Made by a program: the position numbers and the translations under genes. A stretch of 64,000 nt of DNA from Sphingobacterium sp. CZ-UAM (GTDB taxonomy: Bacteria > Bacteroidota > Bacteroidia > Sphingobacteriales > Sphingobacteriaceae), in contig NZ_MTCM01000001.1 in NCBI RefSeq assembly GCF_002000245.1, positions 1,612,001 to 1,676,000 on the forward strand, read 5' to 3'. Shown in pieces: positions 35,967 to 46,900 of this stretch (the first letter of the stretch is position 1; every line of letters begins with the position of its first letter). The notes under the pieces are model-generated. The model saw only the letters and a program-made list of their open reading frames with translations. It searched no databases and was not told the origin of the DNA.

Positions 35967-36135
35967 TTCTCAATCATTTAATAATGGGGATCTCAAACTC
36001 TGAAGGCGCCGCAATCTGTTATTTCATTTGGGGCACAGTGTAAGACTCTGGCCCCTAAGAAAATAAGCAATATAAGCTGTTACCCGACTTTAGCGTTGTT
36101 GATTAAAGCCTACCATTATTTTATTCCTGGACAAT

Positions 36136-37647
36136 CTAATAGCCCTTATTCTGTTGCAAATTGGTATTATTCAATACATCGGTCGATGGAATCGGGAACA
36201 GCAGTTCCCGTTCGGTCAACACTGGTCCATAGGAAAATTTATGGCCCACAAAATCGTCAAATTTACGGGTGCCTACATTGAATACTTTGCGGGTCCGCAC
36301 CATATCAAACCAGGTTTTATTTTCATAACAGAGCTCAAACCAGCGCTCCCGCCAGATAGCCTCCCGAAAGGCGTCTTGCGACAAACCGGCCAGCGGGGCT
36401 AATTTTGCTCTTGTCCGGATCGCGTTGACGGCTTCGTAAGCTTTGGTACTGGGACCTGCCCCTTCATTCGAGGCTTCGGCATACGTCAGGAGGACATCCG
36501 CGTAACGAATAATTCCGTAGTTAAGATCACTATTCGCTGAACTCACCTGGGCTACTGAATCCAGCAATTTATAGATAAAGTACCCCCCTAATGCCACGTT
36601 TTTTTTACGGTCTTTTTCATCGGTATATTCCGTAAAGAAAAACTGCTTCTCCGCTGTCCGATAATCGCCAGGTTCAAATGATTTGACAAAATCTGGCGTA
36701 GCATAGATCCCCCCAGTCTCGGCAGAGTAAGCGGAAATCCCCTTATTATAAGGAATAATCAGATCCTGCCAGTTACCCGGAATAACACCGGTCTTGTACT
36801 GGATCATAAAAATATTTTCGTCTATATTCTTTTTTGCCGGATCATGAAGATCATTATAGCTGGCAAACAGTTTGAATTGTCCTGAATTGATGACTTCCTC
36901 TGCCTTTCCGGCAGCTAAGCTATAATATTCTTTTCCTTTCTGTAACGGATAACCGGCCATCGTCAGATAAACATTAGCCAACAGGGATTTGACCGCCCCT
37001 AAGCTGACACGGCCTTCCTTACTGGTCCAAGGCAATCCAGCTGCTTCAGCGGTCTTTAGGTCTTCAACAACCTGCTTATATACATCCTCGGGGTTTGCCT
37101 GCTTGGGCTTGAACTCAGGGTCTTCCGTACTCAGGATAGGCTTAGTCAATAATGGAATATGACCAAATAGGCGCACTAAGGTGAAATAATACCAGGCTCT
37201 TAGGAAATAGGCTTCGCCCATTAGCCGCTTTTTGAGAGTTTCGTCCATCGTAATCCCGGGAATTTTTTCCAGAGACAGGTTGGCATTGGCGATACCTGCG
37301 TAATAAGCTCTCCAATAGCTGGTACCATAACCATTTTCTGCTGTATTTTTTAAATCTTTTACGTAATAGCTATTGACAGCCTGCCCCAGATCAGTGCTCG
37401 CGAGGCCCGTCGCAAACTCCGTCATGGTCCAGGCAGCTCCACCAAATCCGCCACCGGGAATATCCCGTAAAGGTCCATAAATTGCATCAATGGAAGCCTG
37501 TGCATGTTCTGCTCTTGTAAAATACCTATCAATGGTGTAATTTGAAGGATTGCTTTCATCCAAAAACTTATTGCAGCCCGAAAGCAGCAGCACCCCAGCG
37601 AATACCGCCGGAATCATATAACTATATCTTTTTGTGTATGTGTTCAT
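36136..37647 (-). CDS. SusD/RagB-like nutrient-binding lipoprotein (SusD3)
   Basis: This 503-residue lipoprotein starts at MNTYTKRYSYMIPAVFAGV with lipobox LSGC, followed by NKFLDESNPSNYT. The upstream Met at 37680 overlaps the susC3 stop and is less likely. SusD hallmarks are GEAYFLRAWYYFTLVRLFGHIPL, the helix IRYADVLLTYAEASNE, and the C-terminal AIWRERWFELCYENKTWFDMVRTRKVF. It binds the substrate over SusC3. A stem with a bulge (GGGGCaCAG/CTGgCCCC, 36030-36055) lies in the 170-nt gap after it. Such structures often lower expression of the genes after susD; this is an inference. Confidence 0.95.
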   Translation of the reverse strand: MNTYTKRYSYMIPAVFAGVLLLSGCNKFLDESNPSNYTIDRYFTRAEHAQASIDAIYGPLRDIPGGGFGGAAWTMTEFATGLASTDLGQAVNSYYVKDLKNTAENGYGTSYWRAYYAGIANANLSLEKIPGITMDETLKKRLMGEAYFLRAWYYFTLVRLFGHIPLLTKPILSTEDPEFKPKQANPEDVYKQVVEDLKTAEAAGLPWTSKEGRVSLGAVKSLLANVYLTMAGYPLQKGKEYYSLAAGKAEEVINSGQFKLFASYNDLHDPAKKNIDENIFMIQYKTGVIPGNWQDLIIPYNKGISAYSAETGGIYATPDFVKSFEPGDYRTAEKQFFFTEYTDEKDRKKNVALGGYFIYKLLDSVAQVSSANSDLNYGIIRYADVLLTYAEASNEGAGPSTKAYEAVNAIRTRAKLAPLAGLSQDAFREAIWRERWFELCYENKTWFDMVRTRKVFNVGTRKFDDFVGHKFSYGPVLTERELLFPIPSTDVLNNTNLQQNKGY

Positions 37648-37679
37648 TGTCTTTGTATTGTAATCGTCAGAAATAAGCA

Positions 37680-40600
37680 TTAGAATGTAACATTCAGTCC
37701 GACCATAAAGGTCCGTGGTCTTGGATAATCATACAGGGCGTATCCTTGCTCGAGCGGTGAACTTGAATTGGAAACTTCGGGATCGAAACCTTTGTATTTG
37801 GTAGCGACAAAAAAGTTTTGTACCGATCCATAAAACCGTACATTTTCTAATTTCAATGCAGGAAGAAAAGACTTAGGCAAGGTGTAGGAAAGCAAGAGAT
37901 TGCGTCCACGGATAAAAGAGGCGTCTGTAACCTTATGACTATCGTTAAAAGTATCGTAATACGCATTATTCGGCCGTACTTGGGCAATATCGGTATGTTG
38001 GTTGGATTCCGTCCAGGCGTTGAGCACTGTCCTGTAGCTATTGGCCATCCCTTGACGATCCTCTAAAGAGTGGATACTCCGATCTAGCACATCGTTGCCA
38101 TACATATATTGCAAGTCGACCGATAGTGACCATGTTTTATAGCGGAACGTATTGATAAAACTGCCATAACCTTTGGGTATACCATAACCGATAATGGCCC
38201 GGTCGTTATCGTTGATTTTTTTATCACCATTGAGATCCTGGAATTTTATGTCCCCAGGCAAGCGCCCGTATTCTTTTGCCTGAACAGCCTCAGCGGTACT
38301 CCAGGTGCCCTGGGATATTCTACCATAAAAAGCGCCAATAGGTTCTCCAACACGAATAACGGTTGAACCCGCATATAAATCTCCACCACCGGTCAGCGCT
38401 AGCACTTTATTCTTGTTGACCGAAATATTAAAATTTGTGGTCCAGGAAAAATTTTCTTTTTTAATATTTGTCGTATTCAGGCTGACCTCAATTCCTTTAT
38501 TTTCCATGCTGCCGATATTGGTAAATACAGTAGGATAACCAGTTGTATAAGGTATTGTCGCATTGAGCAACATATCATTCACTCTTCTTCTGTAAAGATC
38601 CAATTCGAGGCTGACACGGTTTTGAAATAACCCCAGTTCCATGCCGAAATCGATCTGTTGTACTTTTTCCCATTTCAGATTTGGATTGGCAATGTTTCCT
38701 ATTCCAACACCGTTGACACGTCCACCACCAACAATAACACCATAATTATTCATTCCGGGTTCCTCTCTATACGCTGGAATTTCTGAATTCCCTGTATAAC
38801 CAAAACTGGTCCGCAACTTCAAATTGGATATCGTGTTATTATCTTTCAAGAAATCTTCTTCCTTAGCTTTCCAGGCCAAGGCTGCGGATGGAAAAAATGC
38901 ATAACGGTTATTTTCACCAAATTTGGATGAGCCATCGACCCGACCAGTAAAGGTTACCAAATAACGATCTTTGAGTGTATAATTGATCCGGCTAAAATAA
39001 GAATTAAGACCATAAGCACTGGCCAATGAGGCAGGCTGCAAAGCTGTCGTTGCAGCTCCCAAGTTATTGAACTTAAAAAAGTCATCCACATAACCTTCGG
39101 AAGTGGCTGTACTTCCAAAAAAATCCACATGCTGCCAGGAAAGGCCGAGCATGGCATTGAGCGCATGTTTCTTCGCAAAAGTCTTATTATAGGTCAAGTA
39201 ATTTTCAAACTGCCAGGAATTATAACGATCATTGATTACGGAAGCATTACCCTTATCAGAGATATATTTCATATCTTTTGCAGCAAAATAGTTGGTCCGT
39301 TGATTGATAATATTTGTGCCCACCGTCGACCGTAATTCGAGTCCCTCAGCAAGACGTATATTTGCGTATACATTACTAAGTATGGTCTGCGTATTTAAAT
39401 AGTATAAACGTTGGTCAGCTATCCGAATTGGATTATCTCCTCCTTCCATACCAGGATAATCTTTATTGGCCGCCCAACTGCCATCGGGATAACGGATCGG
39501 AATAATTGGAAGACCTTCCAGTACCTGGCGCATAGTAACAATACCACCACCGTTCAACTGATCGACTTGCTTTTCCTGCTGATCAGTATAGCTTAGTGTC
39601 CCCCCAACCTTCAGCCAATCTTTAATTTTAGAATCCATCACAAAACGCCCCGCATATCGTCGCTGTGAAGAACCATAAATAATACCATTTTCATTACGAT
39701 AATTCATAAAGATACCGTAGTTGCCTTTCTCATTTCCATTGGTAAATGACAACTGATGATTTTGGGCAGCAGCTTTTCGAAACATTTCGTCCTGCCAATC
39801 CGTATCATAAAGGGGATTCCCACTTTTATCAAATAAACGTGGATCGGTCCTTTTGGTCCGTGGGTCAGTATATTTGCCGCCGTTGGCCCAGCCCACGGAA
39901 TCGTATTTTGCGGCATTATTATATATTTCCTCTTCGAGACGAAGAAATTCAGCTGCATTAAGCACTGGGAGCTTTCTCGGTGCCACACTGATACTAAAAT
40001 AAGGATCGTAGGTAATTTTTCCCTCACCTGAAGCGCCACGTTTAGTGGTAACAATAATAACACCATTGGCACCGCGCGCACCGTATATAGCTGTAGAAGA
40101 AGCATCTTTCAGCACATCGACTGATTCAATATCATTCGGATTAATATAATCTATCGGCGAGCTGCCATTGGCCATATCCGCTGTATTGAGAATCACGCCA
40201 TCGACCACATACAAGGGATTATTGGTTGCACTGATGGAACTGATACCACGGATACGGATATTTGCCCGTCCTCCGGGCCTACCTGAATTTGAGGAGACAT
40301 TGACTCCACTCATCCGCCCGGATAAAGCCTGATTGAGTGAGGAGGCGGGTCGCTCCTGCAATACATCTCCCTTTACACTTCCTACTGCGCCCGTCAGATC
40401 AGATTTTCGACGGCTTCCGTAGCCAACCACCACCACATCGTCGAGCACATTATCTTTTGCCTGCAGTATAATGCTGAAATTTGTTTTTCCGGCTACGGCA
40501 ATTTCGGAAGCGAGATACCCGAGTGACCTTACCGTTAAGGTGTCTTTTGCTGATACCTTGATATTGAAGACACCGTTTTTGTCCGTTGTTGTTCCCTGGC

Positions 40601-40787
40601 GACTGCCGCTATTCTTGACTAAAACAGATATACCGCTTAGCGGCATACCTTTTTCATCTTTAACAGTTCCCGATACCGTCTGATCCTGCGCCAATACCTG
40701 TCCGCTGAGCGCCAATAGAAATAGCATACCCGCCACCGGTGTCCGACGTCGCAAGGTATAGCCTATTTTTTTAAAATACATCATCAT
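37680..40787 (-). CDS. SusC/RagA-type TonB-dependent outer-membrane transporter (SusC3)
   Basis: This 1035-residue protein has a signal peptide (TPVAGMLFLLALSGQVLAQ), a carboxypeptidase-regulatory-like domain (VSGTVKDEKGMPLSGISVLV), the TonB-box region LDDVVVVGYGSRRKSDLTGAVG, a plug with ANIRIRGISSISATNNPLYVVDG and IYGARGANGVIIVTTKRG, and a barrel ending MVGLNVTF. No STN domain is present. It is the first gene of the operon with SusD3, the beta-helix enzyme and a sulfatase, so it probably imports fragments of a sulfated polysaccharide. The first three codons are all Met, so the start is uncertain by two codons. The promoter region is shared with the divergent TonB receptor gene, with one ECF-type promoter facing each way. 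Confidence 0.95.
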   Translation of the reverse strand: MMMYFKKIGYTLRRRTPVAGMLFLLALSGQVLAQDQTVSGTVKDEKGMPLSGISVLVKNSGSRQGTTTDKNGVFNIKVSAKDTLTVRSLGYLASEIAVAGKTNFSIILQAKDNVLDDVVVVGYGSRRKSDLTGAVGSVKGDVLQERPASSLNQALSGRMSGVNVSSNSGRPGGRANIRIRGISSISATNNPLYVVDGVILNTADMANGSSPIDYINPNDIESVDVLKDASSTAIYGARGANGVIIVTTKRGASGEGKITYDPYFSISVAPRKLPVLNAAEFLRLEEEIYNNAAKYDSVGWANGGKYTDPRTKRTDPRLFDKSGNPLYDTDWQDEMFRKAAAQNHQLSFTNGNEKGNYGIFMNYRNENGIIYGSSQRRYAGRFVMDSKIKDWLKVGGTLSYTDQQEKQVDQLNGGGIVTMRQVLEGLPIIPIRYPDGSWAANKDYPGMEGGDNPIRIADQRLYYLNTQTILSNVYANIRLAEGLELRSTVGTNIINQRTNYFAAKDMKYISDKGNASVINDRYNSWQFENYLTYNKTFAKKHALNAMLGLSWQHVDFFGSTATSEGYVDDFFKFNNLGAATTALQPASLASAYGLNSYFSRINYTLKDRYLVTFTGRVDGSSKFGENNRYAFFPSAALAWKAKEEDFLKDNNTISNLKLRTSFGYTGNSEIPAYREEPGMNNYGVIVGGGRVNGVGIGNIANPNLKWEKVQQIDFGMELGLFQNRVSLELDLYRRRVNDMLLNATIPYTTGYPTVFTNIGSMENKGIEVSLNTTNIKKENFSWTTNFNISVNKNKVLALTGGGDLYAGSTVIRVGEPIGAFYGRISQGTWSTAEAVQAKEYGRLPGDIKFQDLNGDKKINDNDRAIIGYGIPKGYGSFINTFRYKTWSLSVDLQYMYGNDVLDRSIHSLEDRQGMANSYRTVLNAWTESNQHTDIAQVRPNNAYYDTFNDSHKVTDASFIRGRNLLLSYTLPKSFLPALKLENVRFYGSVQNFFVATKYKGFDPEVSNSSSPLEQGYALYDYPRPRTFMVGLNVTF

Positions 40788-40849
40788 GTTTTTAAAGTTT
40801 ATTATTATTGGTTTATTATGTTAAGATCACCGCAGTGATTTTAATACAA

Positions 40850-40874
40850 GACGGACAAGCGGATCAATTGTCCC
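40850..40874 (-). promoter_or_regulatory. ECF-type promoter for the susC3 operon
   Basis: On the minus strand: GGGACAA, 14 nt, CGTC, about 62 nt before the susC3 start. Confidence 0.78.
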
Positions 40875-40960
40875 GACAAAATAAAAAAAAGAATGCCCGC
40901 CTTTTTTACGGAAAATTAACATCGACAGTTAACAGTAACCGATACGTTACATTTTTTTTA

Positions 40961-40985
40961 GGGACAATGCAGCAGGTCAGTCGTC
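40961..40985 (+). promoter_or_regulatory. ECF-type promoter for the TonB-receptor catabolic operon
   Basis: GGGACAA (40961-40967), 14 nt, CGTC (40982-40985). It faces away from the susC3 promoter, with 86 nt between the two -35-like boxes. It favours the Met at 41062 as the start of the downstream gene. Confidence 0.76.
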
Positions 40986-41061
40986 TACTGATCAGAAATG
41001 CAACCCGCGTATGCCGCGCGTCGCATGGACATTTTTGATGGAACCCTTTAAACTTAATTTG

Positions 41062-43443
41062 ATGATTATTAAGAGACAACACCTAAACATTTTTTTTCTG
41101 TTTATTTTTTCCCTGCAACATTTTTTATTGGCAGCCCAGCAGGACGGCCGCATTAACGGCCGTATTACGGACAATGCATCCGCTCCTATTACGCATGCCA
41201 CAATTTTTCTACTCAATAGTACACGTATGACCCTAAGTGATCAGGATGGGAATTTTCAGATGGACCGGTTACCTGCCGCTCGTTACACGATTCTGGTATC
41301 CGCCGTCGGTTATGCTTCTCAGACCCGGGAAGTCAATATCCCACAAAGCGGATCCATGCAGGTCATGCTTCCCTTTGCCAATACCCGGCTGGGTGATGTT
41401 GTCGTTTCTGCGCAGAAGCGGGATGAACAGTTGCAAAAACTACCGTTAAGTATTTCGGCATTTTCCAACAAGGAAATACAGGAATATCGTTTGTGGAATA
41501 TCCAGGATCTGACAGGTATCGTACCCAACCTCTATAGCGCAAACCCCGGCGATGGCCGTAATATCACCAGCATACGTGGGATTACCTCAACCTCCTATGA
41601 CCCTGCCGTAGCTACTTATATCGACGGGATCAATCAGTTCAGTCTGGACACCTATATCCCTCAATTAATTGATGTTGAACGCATTGAAGTGCTTCGCGGT
41701 CCTCAAAGTTCGCTATACGGACGCAATGCAATGGGCGGAACCATCAATATTATCACCAAGCAACCTAGTAATCAAGCACATGGTGCCCTAAGTTTGAATG
41801 TAGGCAATTACGGTCAGCAACGCTATACGCTGGCTTGGCGCCAACCTCTGGTGAAAGACAAGCTGTTCTTAGGGGTCGCGGGCATGTATGATCGCCAACG
41901 CGGTTACTTTATCAACGATTTCACCGGAGCTGCTCACGATCGGCAAAACGGCTTCACTGGCAACTATTACCTAAAATATATCCTGTCGCCACATTGGACT
42001 GTCACCGCGAATGTCAAACATCGACATGGGCGCAATTATGGCCCTTTTAGCCTACTAGGTTCTATCGAAGAATTCAATCGCGAGCCTTATCACCTCAATC
42101 AAAACGCCACAACCAAAATGCTTGACAATACCGTCAATGCATCGCTCGCGATAAATTACGCCGGTAAACATTTCAATTTTAGTTCGCAAACAGCCTTGCA
42201 GTCCAATTATCGTTATTACGACCGGCCCATCGATGGCGACTTTTCACCGATCGACGGAATTACAATCCGAAATAACTACGGTCCAAACTGGAACAACATC
42301 AAGGTGTGGACACAGGAATTTAGAATCAGTTCACCGGCCCAGAGCGCAACCACGCTGAACTGGACTGCAGGCAGTTATTTCTTCAATCAGAATATCCCCA
42401 ATAAACAAGCCACCCATTTCGGCGAACAGGCTGATCTGGTTGGATCACCGGACAAGAATTTCTCCATCATCACATCTGCGAATGGCAAGGTACGCGGTGC
42501 AGCCCTTTTCGGGCAACTGGATTATCGACTCGCTGATGGATTAACGCTGACCGCAGGTCTACGCTATGATTATGAACACAAACAGCAGCGTGTGCTGGGC
42601 CAGTATCAAACCGACAGTGACAGTCAGCCCGCATTCGAGACCCAAGCAGATACGAGCGCTTCAACAAATTTTCAGGCTTTTTCACCAAAGATGAGTATCA
42701 AATATGAGCTTTCAGATGCCCAGATGCTCTATGGAAGCTATAGCCGTGGCTATCGCTCGGGAGGATTTACGGCCTTATCTTCAGATCCATCGCAACCTGC
42801 TTTGCGTAAATACAAACCCGAGTATAGTAACAATTATGAAATCGGAATCAAAAACCAATGGTTAGACAATCGGTTACGTTTAAACCTCGCGCTCTTCTAC
42901 AGCACAGTAAAAGACCTTCAGGTACCGACCTTGATCCTACCCGAGGCCATGACTGTCACCAAAAATACGGGCAGTTTACACAGCAAAGGGCTGGAAATGG
43001 AATTGGCGTTTAACCCCATCAAGGATTTAATCTTTACGAACAATCTAGGTTATACCGATGCGACCTATCAAACGCTCAAACTGGCGCTATCAGGTACAGA
43101 AGCAGACCTGCACGGCAACCGGCAAATCTATACCCCACAAATTACCAATATGTTCACCGCGCAATATGGTTATACCCTAATCGCTCAGAAAGATATAAAG
43201 TTGACCGCCCGTGCGGAGTGGCTGGCATTAGGCAAACAATTCTTTGACCTGGCTAACACCATCAGCCAATCAGGCTATCAGCTATTTAATGCACAACTGC
43301 AGCTCGGTAATCCTCAGCTCGGCCTCAGCATCTGGGGCAGAAATTTGGGTGGTAAAAAGTACATCGCTTACGCCTATGATTTTGGTGCCCTGCGCCCTGG
43401 AGATCCCAGAACGTATGGTATAACAATGACCGCAAGATTTTAA
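41062..43443 (+). CDS. TonB-dependent receptor (not SusC type)
   Basis: This 793-residue outer-membrane receptor has a signal peptide starting MIIKRQHLNIFFLFIFSL and ending LAAQ. Earlier Mets at 41011 and 41038 are open but would extend the polar N-terminus and approach the predicted promoter. Next come a carboxypeptidase-regulatory-like domain (INGRITDNASAPITHATIFL), a plug (about 105-220: VVVSAQKRDEQLQKLPLSI, ITSIRGITSTS, LRGPQSSLYGRNAMGGTINIIT) and a barrel ending GDPRTYGITMTARF. It is shorter than SusC proteins, has no SusD partner, and resembles receptors of the iron-complex or small-molecule type. The operon context with sugar-acid enzymes suggests a small carbohydrate-derived ligand. 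No STN domain. Confidence 0.9.
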   Translation: MIIKRQHLNIFFLFIFSLQHFLLAAQQDGRINGRITDNASAPITHATIFLLNSTRMTLSDQDGNFQMDRLPAARYTILVSAVGYASQTREVNIPQSGSMQVMLPFANTRLGDVVVSAQKRDEQLQKLPLSISAFSNKEIQEYRLWNIQDLTGIVPNLYSANPGDGRNITSIRGITSTSYDPAVATYIDGINQFSLDTYIPQLIDVERIEVLRGPQSSLYGRNAMGGTINIITKQPSNQAHGALSLNVGNYGQQRYTLAWRQPLVKDKLFLGVAGMYDRQRGYFINDFTGAAHDRQNGFTGNYYLKYILSPHWTVTANVKHRHGRNYGPFSLLGSIEEFNREPYHLNQNATTKMLDNTVNASLAINYAGKHFNFSSQTALQSNYRYYDRPIDGDFSPIDGITIRNNYGPNWNNIKVWTQEFRISSPAQSATTLNWTAGSYFFNQNIPNKQATHFGEQADLVGSPDKNFSIITSANGKVRGAALFGQLDYRLADGLTLTAGLRYDYEHKQQRVLGQYQTDSDSQPAFETQADTSASTNFQAFSPKMSIKYELSDAQMLYGSYSRGYRSGGFTALSSDPSQPALRKYKPEYSNNYEIGIKNQWLDNRLRLNLALFYSTVKDLQVPTLILPEAMTVTKNTGSLHSKGLEMELAFNPIKDLIFTNNLGYTDATYQTLKLALSGTEADLHGNRQIYTPQITNMFTAQYGYTLIAQKDIKLTARAEWLALGKQFFDLANTISQSGYQLFNAQLQLGNPQLGLSIWGRNLGGKKYIAYAYDFGALRPGDPRTYGITMTARF

Positions 43444-43457
43444 AACACAAACAGAAA

Positions 43458-43835
43458 ATGAAAATTTTTAACCGAATATGGGGTATAGTTTTTATACTCT
43501 GTGCCCTATTGCAGTACAACGATCCAGATCCCATCCTGTGGATGCTGCTGTATCTATGGGCGGCGCTCTTATGTCTTGCTGCCGCTGCTGGAAAACAGTT
43601 CCCTAAGGCGGTCACAATGGCTACCATCCTGTTGTATACCAGCTACGCGATGTTCAAACTGGTCCACAAAAACGGGCTGCTCGACTGGATCGATCAGCAT
43701 CAGGCTGAAAACATTGCCGCTACGATGAAAGCAGACAAACCCTGGATCGAGGAAACCAGGGAGTTTTTTGGATTATTGTTGGCCGTCATTGTGCTGACAG
43801 TAAACCTGATTTATTATCGAAAACCAAAAATTTAA
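43458..43835 (+). CDS. TMEM220-family small membrane protein
   Basis: This 125-residue membrane protein has four hydrophobic segments: IWGIVFILCALLQ, ILWMLLYLWAALLCLAAAAG, VTMATILLYTSYAMFKL and EFFGLLLAVIVLTVNLIYY. The first loop motif LQYNDPDPILWMLLY is the signature of the TMEM220 family, whose function is unknown. A soluble segment (LDWIDQHQAENIAATMKADKPWIEETR) precedes the last helix. It starts 14 nt after the TonB receptor gene and is surely co-transcribed. The link to the receptor is seen by position only. Confidence 0.85.
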   Translation: MKIFNRIWGIVFILCALLQYNDPDPILWMLLYLWAALLCLAAAAGKQFPKAVTMATILLYTSYAMFKLVHKNGLLDWIDQHQAENIAATMKADKPWIEETREFFGLLLAVIVLTVNLIYYRKPKI

Positions 43836-43860
43836 GGGACAATTGGATCGTTCAACCGTC
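43836..43860 (+). promoter_or_regulatory. ECF-type promoter inside the catabolic operon
   Basis: GGGACAA (43836-43842), 14 nt, CGTC (43857-43860), located just after the TMEM220-like stop and about 50 nt before the heme-dehydrogenase start. It gives the downstream enzyme genes a second promoter. Confidence 0.76.
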
Positions 43861-43909
43861 TCTGATAATAGCGTATTTGCAAATCAACTGTAAACAAAAA
43901 AATAAAATT

Positions 43910-46900
43910 ATGATGAACCAATCATCCGATTCTGAATATCGGATCCTTAAGTGCAAAAGCCGATTTATGGATCGTATACCGCTTAGACGGCTATTCTTAT
44001 TATTAATCGGTTTAATATCAATCGGCATTAGCAGCTGTTCTTTCTTTGAATCGGACAAGTTGCAACTCCGAAAAGGGGCTCATATTATCTTAATTGGAAA
44101 TAATCTGGGTTCCCGAATGGCGAATTATGGGCTCTTTGAAACTGAGCTGCAAGTCCGGTATCCGGACAGTAACCTTTATATCCGCAATCTCTGTGATGCT
44201 GGCAACACCCCCGGCTTTAGACCCCATTCGGGTATGCCCTCCCCTTGGGCTTTTCCTGCTGCTGAAAAATTCTATGCAGGTACCGAACTTGCAAACGATT
44301 CCCATACGAAAGGTTTCTTCGAAACACCGGATCAATGGATTAGCCGTCACAAGGCAGATATAATTATCGCTTTCTTCGGCCTGAACGAATCTTACAGGGG
44401 AGCAGCGGGTCTGAAAAACTACAAGGCTGAGCTGGATGCATTTGTCAAACATACCTTGAGTCAAAAATACAATGGTACAACTGCTCCACAGCTGGCATTG
44501 ATCTCCCCAACAGCTTTTGAAGATCTTTCACAGGTTCGCGACCTGCCGAATGGAAAAACTGAGAACGAAAATCTGGAGCTATATGCCGATGCGATGGAAG
44601 AAGTCGCCAAGGATAATAACATTATTTTTATTGATCTATTTTCCAAAACAAAAGAATGGTTCAAAGAAGCCACGACACCACTGACCATTGATGGTTTGCA
44701 GCTCAATGAAAACGGTTATGCCAAACTGGCACCCACCTTGGCTACAGGGCTATTTGGTCAATCACCGGCGGTAGCCGAAGCACACTGGGAACTAGTCCAT
44801 GCCGCTGTACAGGAAAAAAACTGGATGTGGCACAATGATTATAAGATGCCTAACGGTGTCCATGTATTTGGAGAACGCTATGAACCCTATGGACCAGACA
44901 ATTTTCCCAAAGAGATTATCAAAGTACGCGAGTTAACAGCTATCCGCGATACGGCTATCTGGCTAGCAGCAAAGGGTAAAAAGATGGATCTGAAAGCCGC
45001 CGATCAAAATACCACCAAATTGCCCGAGATCAAAACAAACTATACCAATAATGGTAAAAACGGATCTCCGAGATACCTCTATGGTGAGGAAGCAATCCAC
45101 AAATTCAAGATGGCCCCTGGTTACAAAATCGAACTCTTTGCCTCGGAACAGGAGTTTCCCGACCTGGAAAAACCGGTGCAGCTCACCTTTGACAGCAGAG
45201 GGCGCCTTTGGGTAGCTGTAATGCCTACTTACCCACAGTGGAAACCGGGTGATCCCAAACCCAACGACAAGCTAATCATCCTAGAAGACACCAACAATGA
45301 TGGGAAAGCCGATAAACAGACAATTTTTGCTGATGGTTTACAGTTGCCTTTAGGCTTTGAGCTGTCCGCTGAAGGCGTATATGTATCGCAGGGCACAAAT
45401 CTAATTCTGCTTACAGATACCAATGGTGATGATAAGGCGGATAAGCGTGAAATATTATTGAGTGGCTTCGATGACCACGATACGCATCATGCACATCATG
45501 CCTATACCTACGATCCCAGCGGAGGTATCTATATGGGCCAGGGAATTTTTCTATTATCGGATATCGAGACAGCCTACGGCACCGTCCGCGCCACTGGCGG
45601 TGGGTTTTACCGCTATAATCCCAAAAGACGTAAACTGGATTTTATCGCCCAGCTTAATGTACCCAATCCTTGGGGGATCACATTTGACGAATGGGGCGAG
45701 GATTTCTATGCTGAGACCTCATCACCGACCGTGAGCTGGATGTTACCCGGATCGGTAAAACCCGAGTATGCCAAATTTATACAAAGACCCAAAAACCTAA
45801 TTGAAGATAAACACAAAGTAAGGCCTACCTCGGGCCTAGAAATCATATCCAGCCGCCACTTTCCGGACGAGGTGCAGGGAGATATCTTAATTAACAATAC
45901 AATTGGTTTTTTGGGTACGAAAGAGCACGTGCTAGAAGATGATGGTTCAGGCTACAAAAGTCATCATCGACAAGATCTGCTGCAGTCTTCGGATATGAAT
46001 TTCAGACCAGTGGACCTTGAATTTGCTCCAGATGGTTCCTTATACCTTATTGACTGGCATAATGTGCTTATTGGACACATGCAGCACAATCAACGGGATC
46101 CCATGCGTGATCATACCCATGGACGTATCTACCGGGTGACCTACCCGAGTCGACCGTTGCTGCAGCCGGCCAAAATCGCCGGTGAGCCGATAGACGCGCT
46201 CTTGGAAAATCTCAAGCTTCCGGAATATAGAACCCGCTATCGCACGCGTCGTGAACTTCGGGATAGAAAAACGGAGGCCGTATTGGACCATGTGAAGACC
46301 TGGATCACCAGACTCAATAAACAGGATCCCAACTACGAGCATCAGCTGCTGGAAGCACTTTGGGTGACGGCAGGCACGGGAAAGGTGGATCAGCAGCTGC
46401 TACAGCAGGTATTGAAAGCCAAAGATTACCATGCCCGGGCAGCGGCTGTACGTATCCTCCGCAATGAAGGCGATCATATTGCCAATCAGGCCAAATTGCT
46501 TCAGGAGATGGCCTCCGATAGCCATCCAAGAGTACGGCTGGAGGCGATCGTAGCAGCCTCCTGGCTCCCGAAAGAATCGGGATTGCCGATTATCAATGCA
46601 TCTGCCAAAATGCCCCTGGATGACTGGATGAAACCAGCGTATAATTGGACTTTGGCGCTACTGAAAGGTGAGCCGGTACCCAGTGTCAGCAGAAACGAAG
46701 CTAACATACCGAAGAATATCAACAAAGAGACTTATCTGACAGGGAAAGCCATTTATATGCGCGAGGGTATGTGCGTGACCTGTCATCAAGAAAATGGAAA
46801 AGGACTTGAAATATCGGGTTTCCCACCCCTAACGCCGAATCCATGGATTGCAGGTGACGAAGAGCGTTTGATCAAGCTAGTGCTTAAAGGTCTTCAGGGG

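Noticed and set aside
36030..36055. Hairpin between susD3 and the beta-helix gene as a full terminator
   Set aside because: The stem has a bulge and no T-run follows on the minus strand. At most it attenuates.
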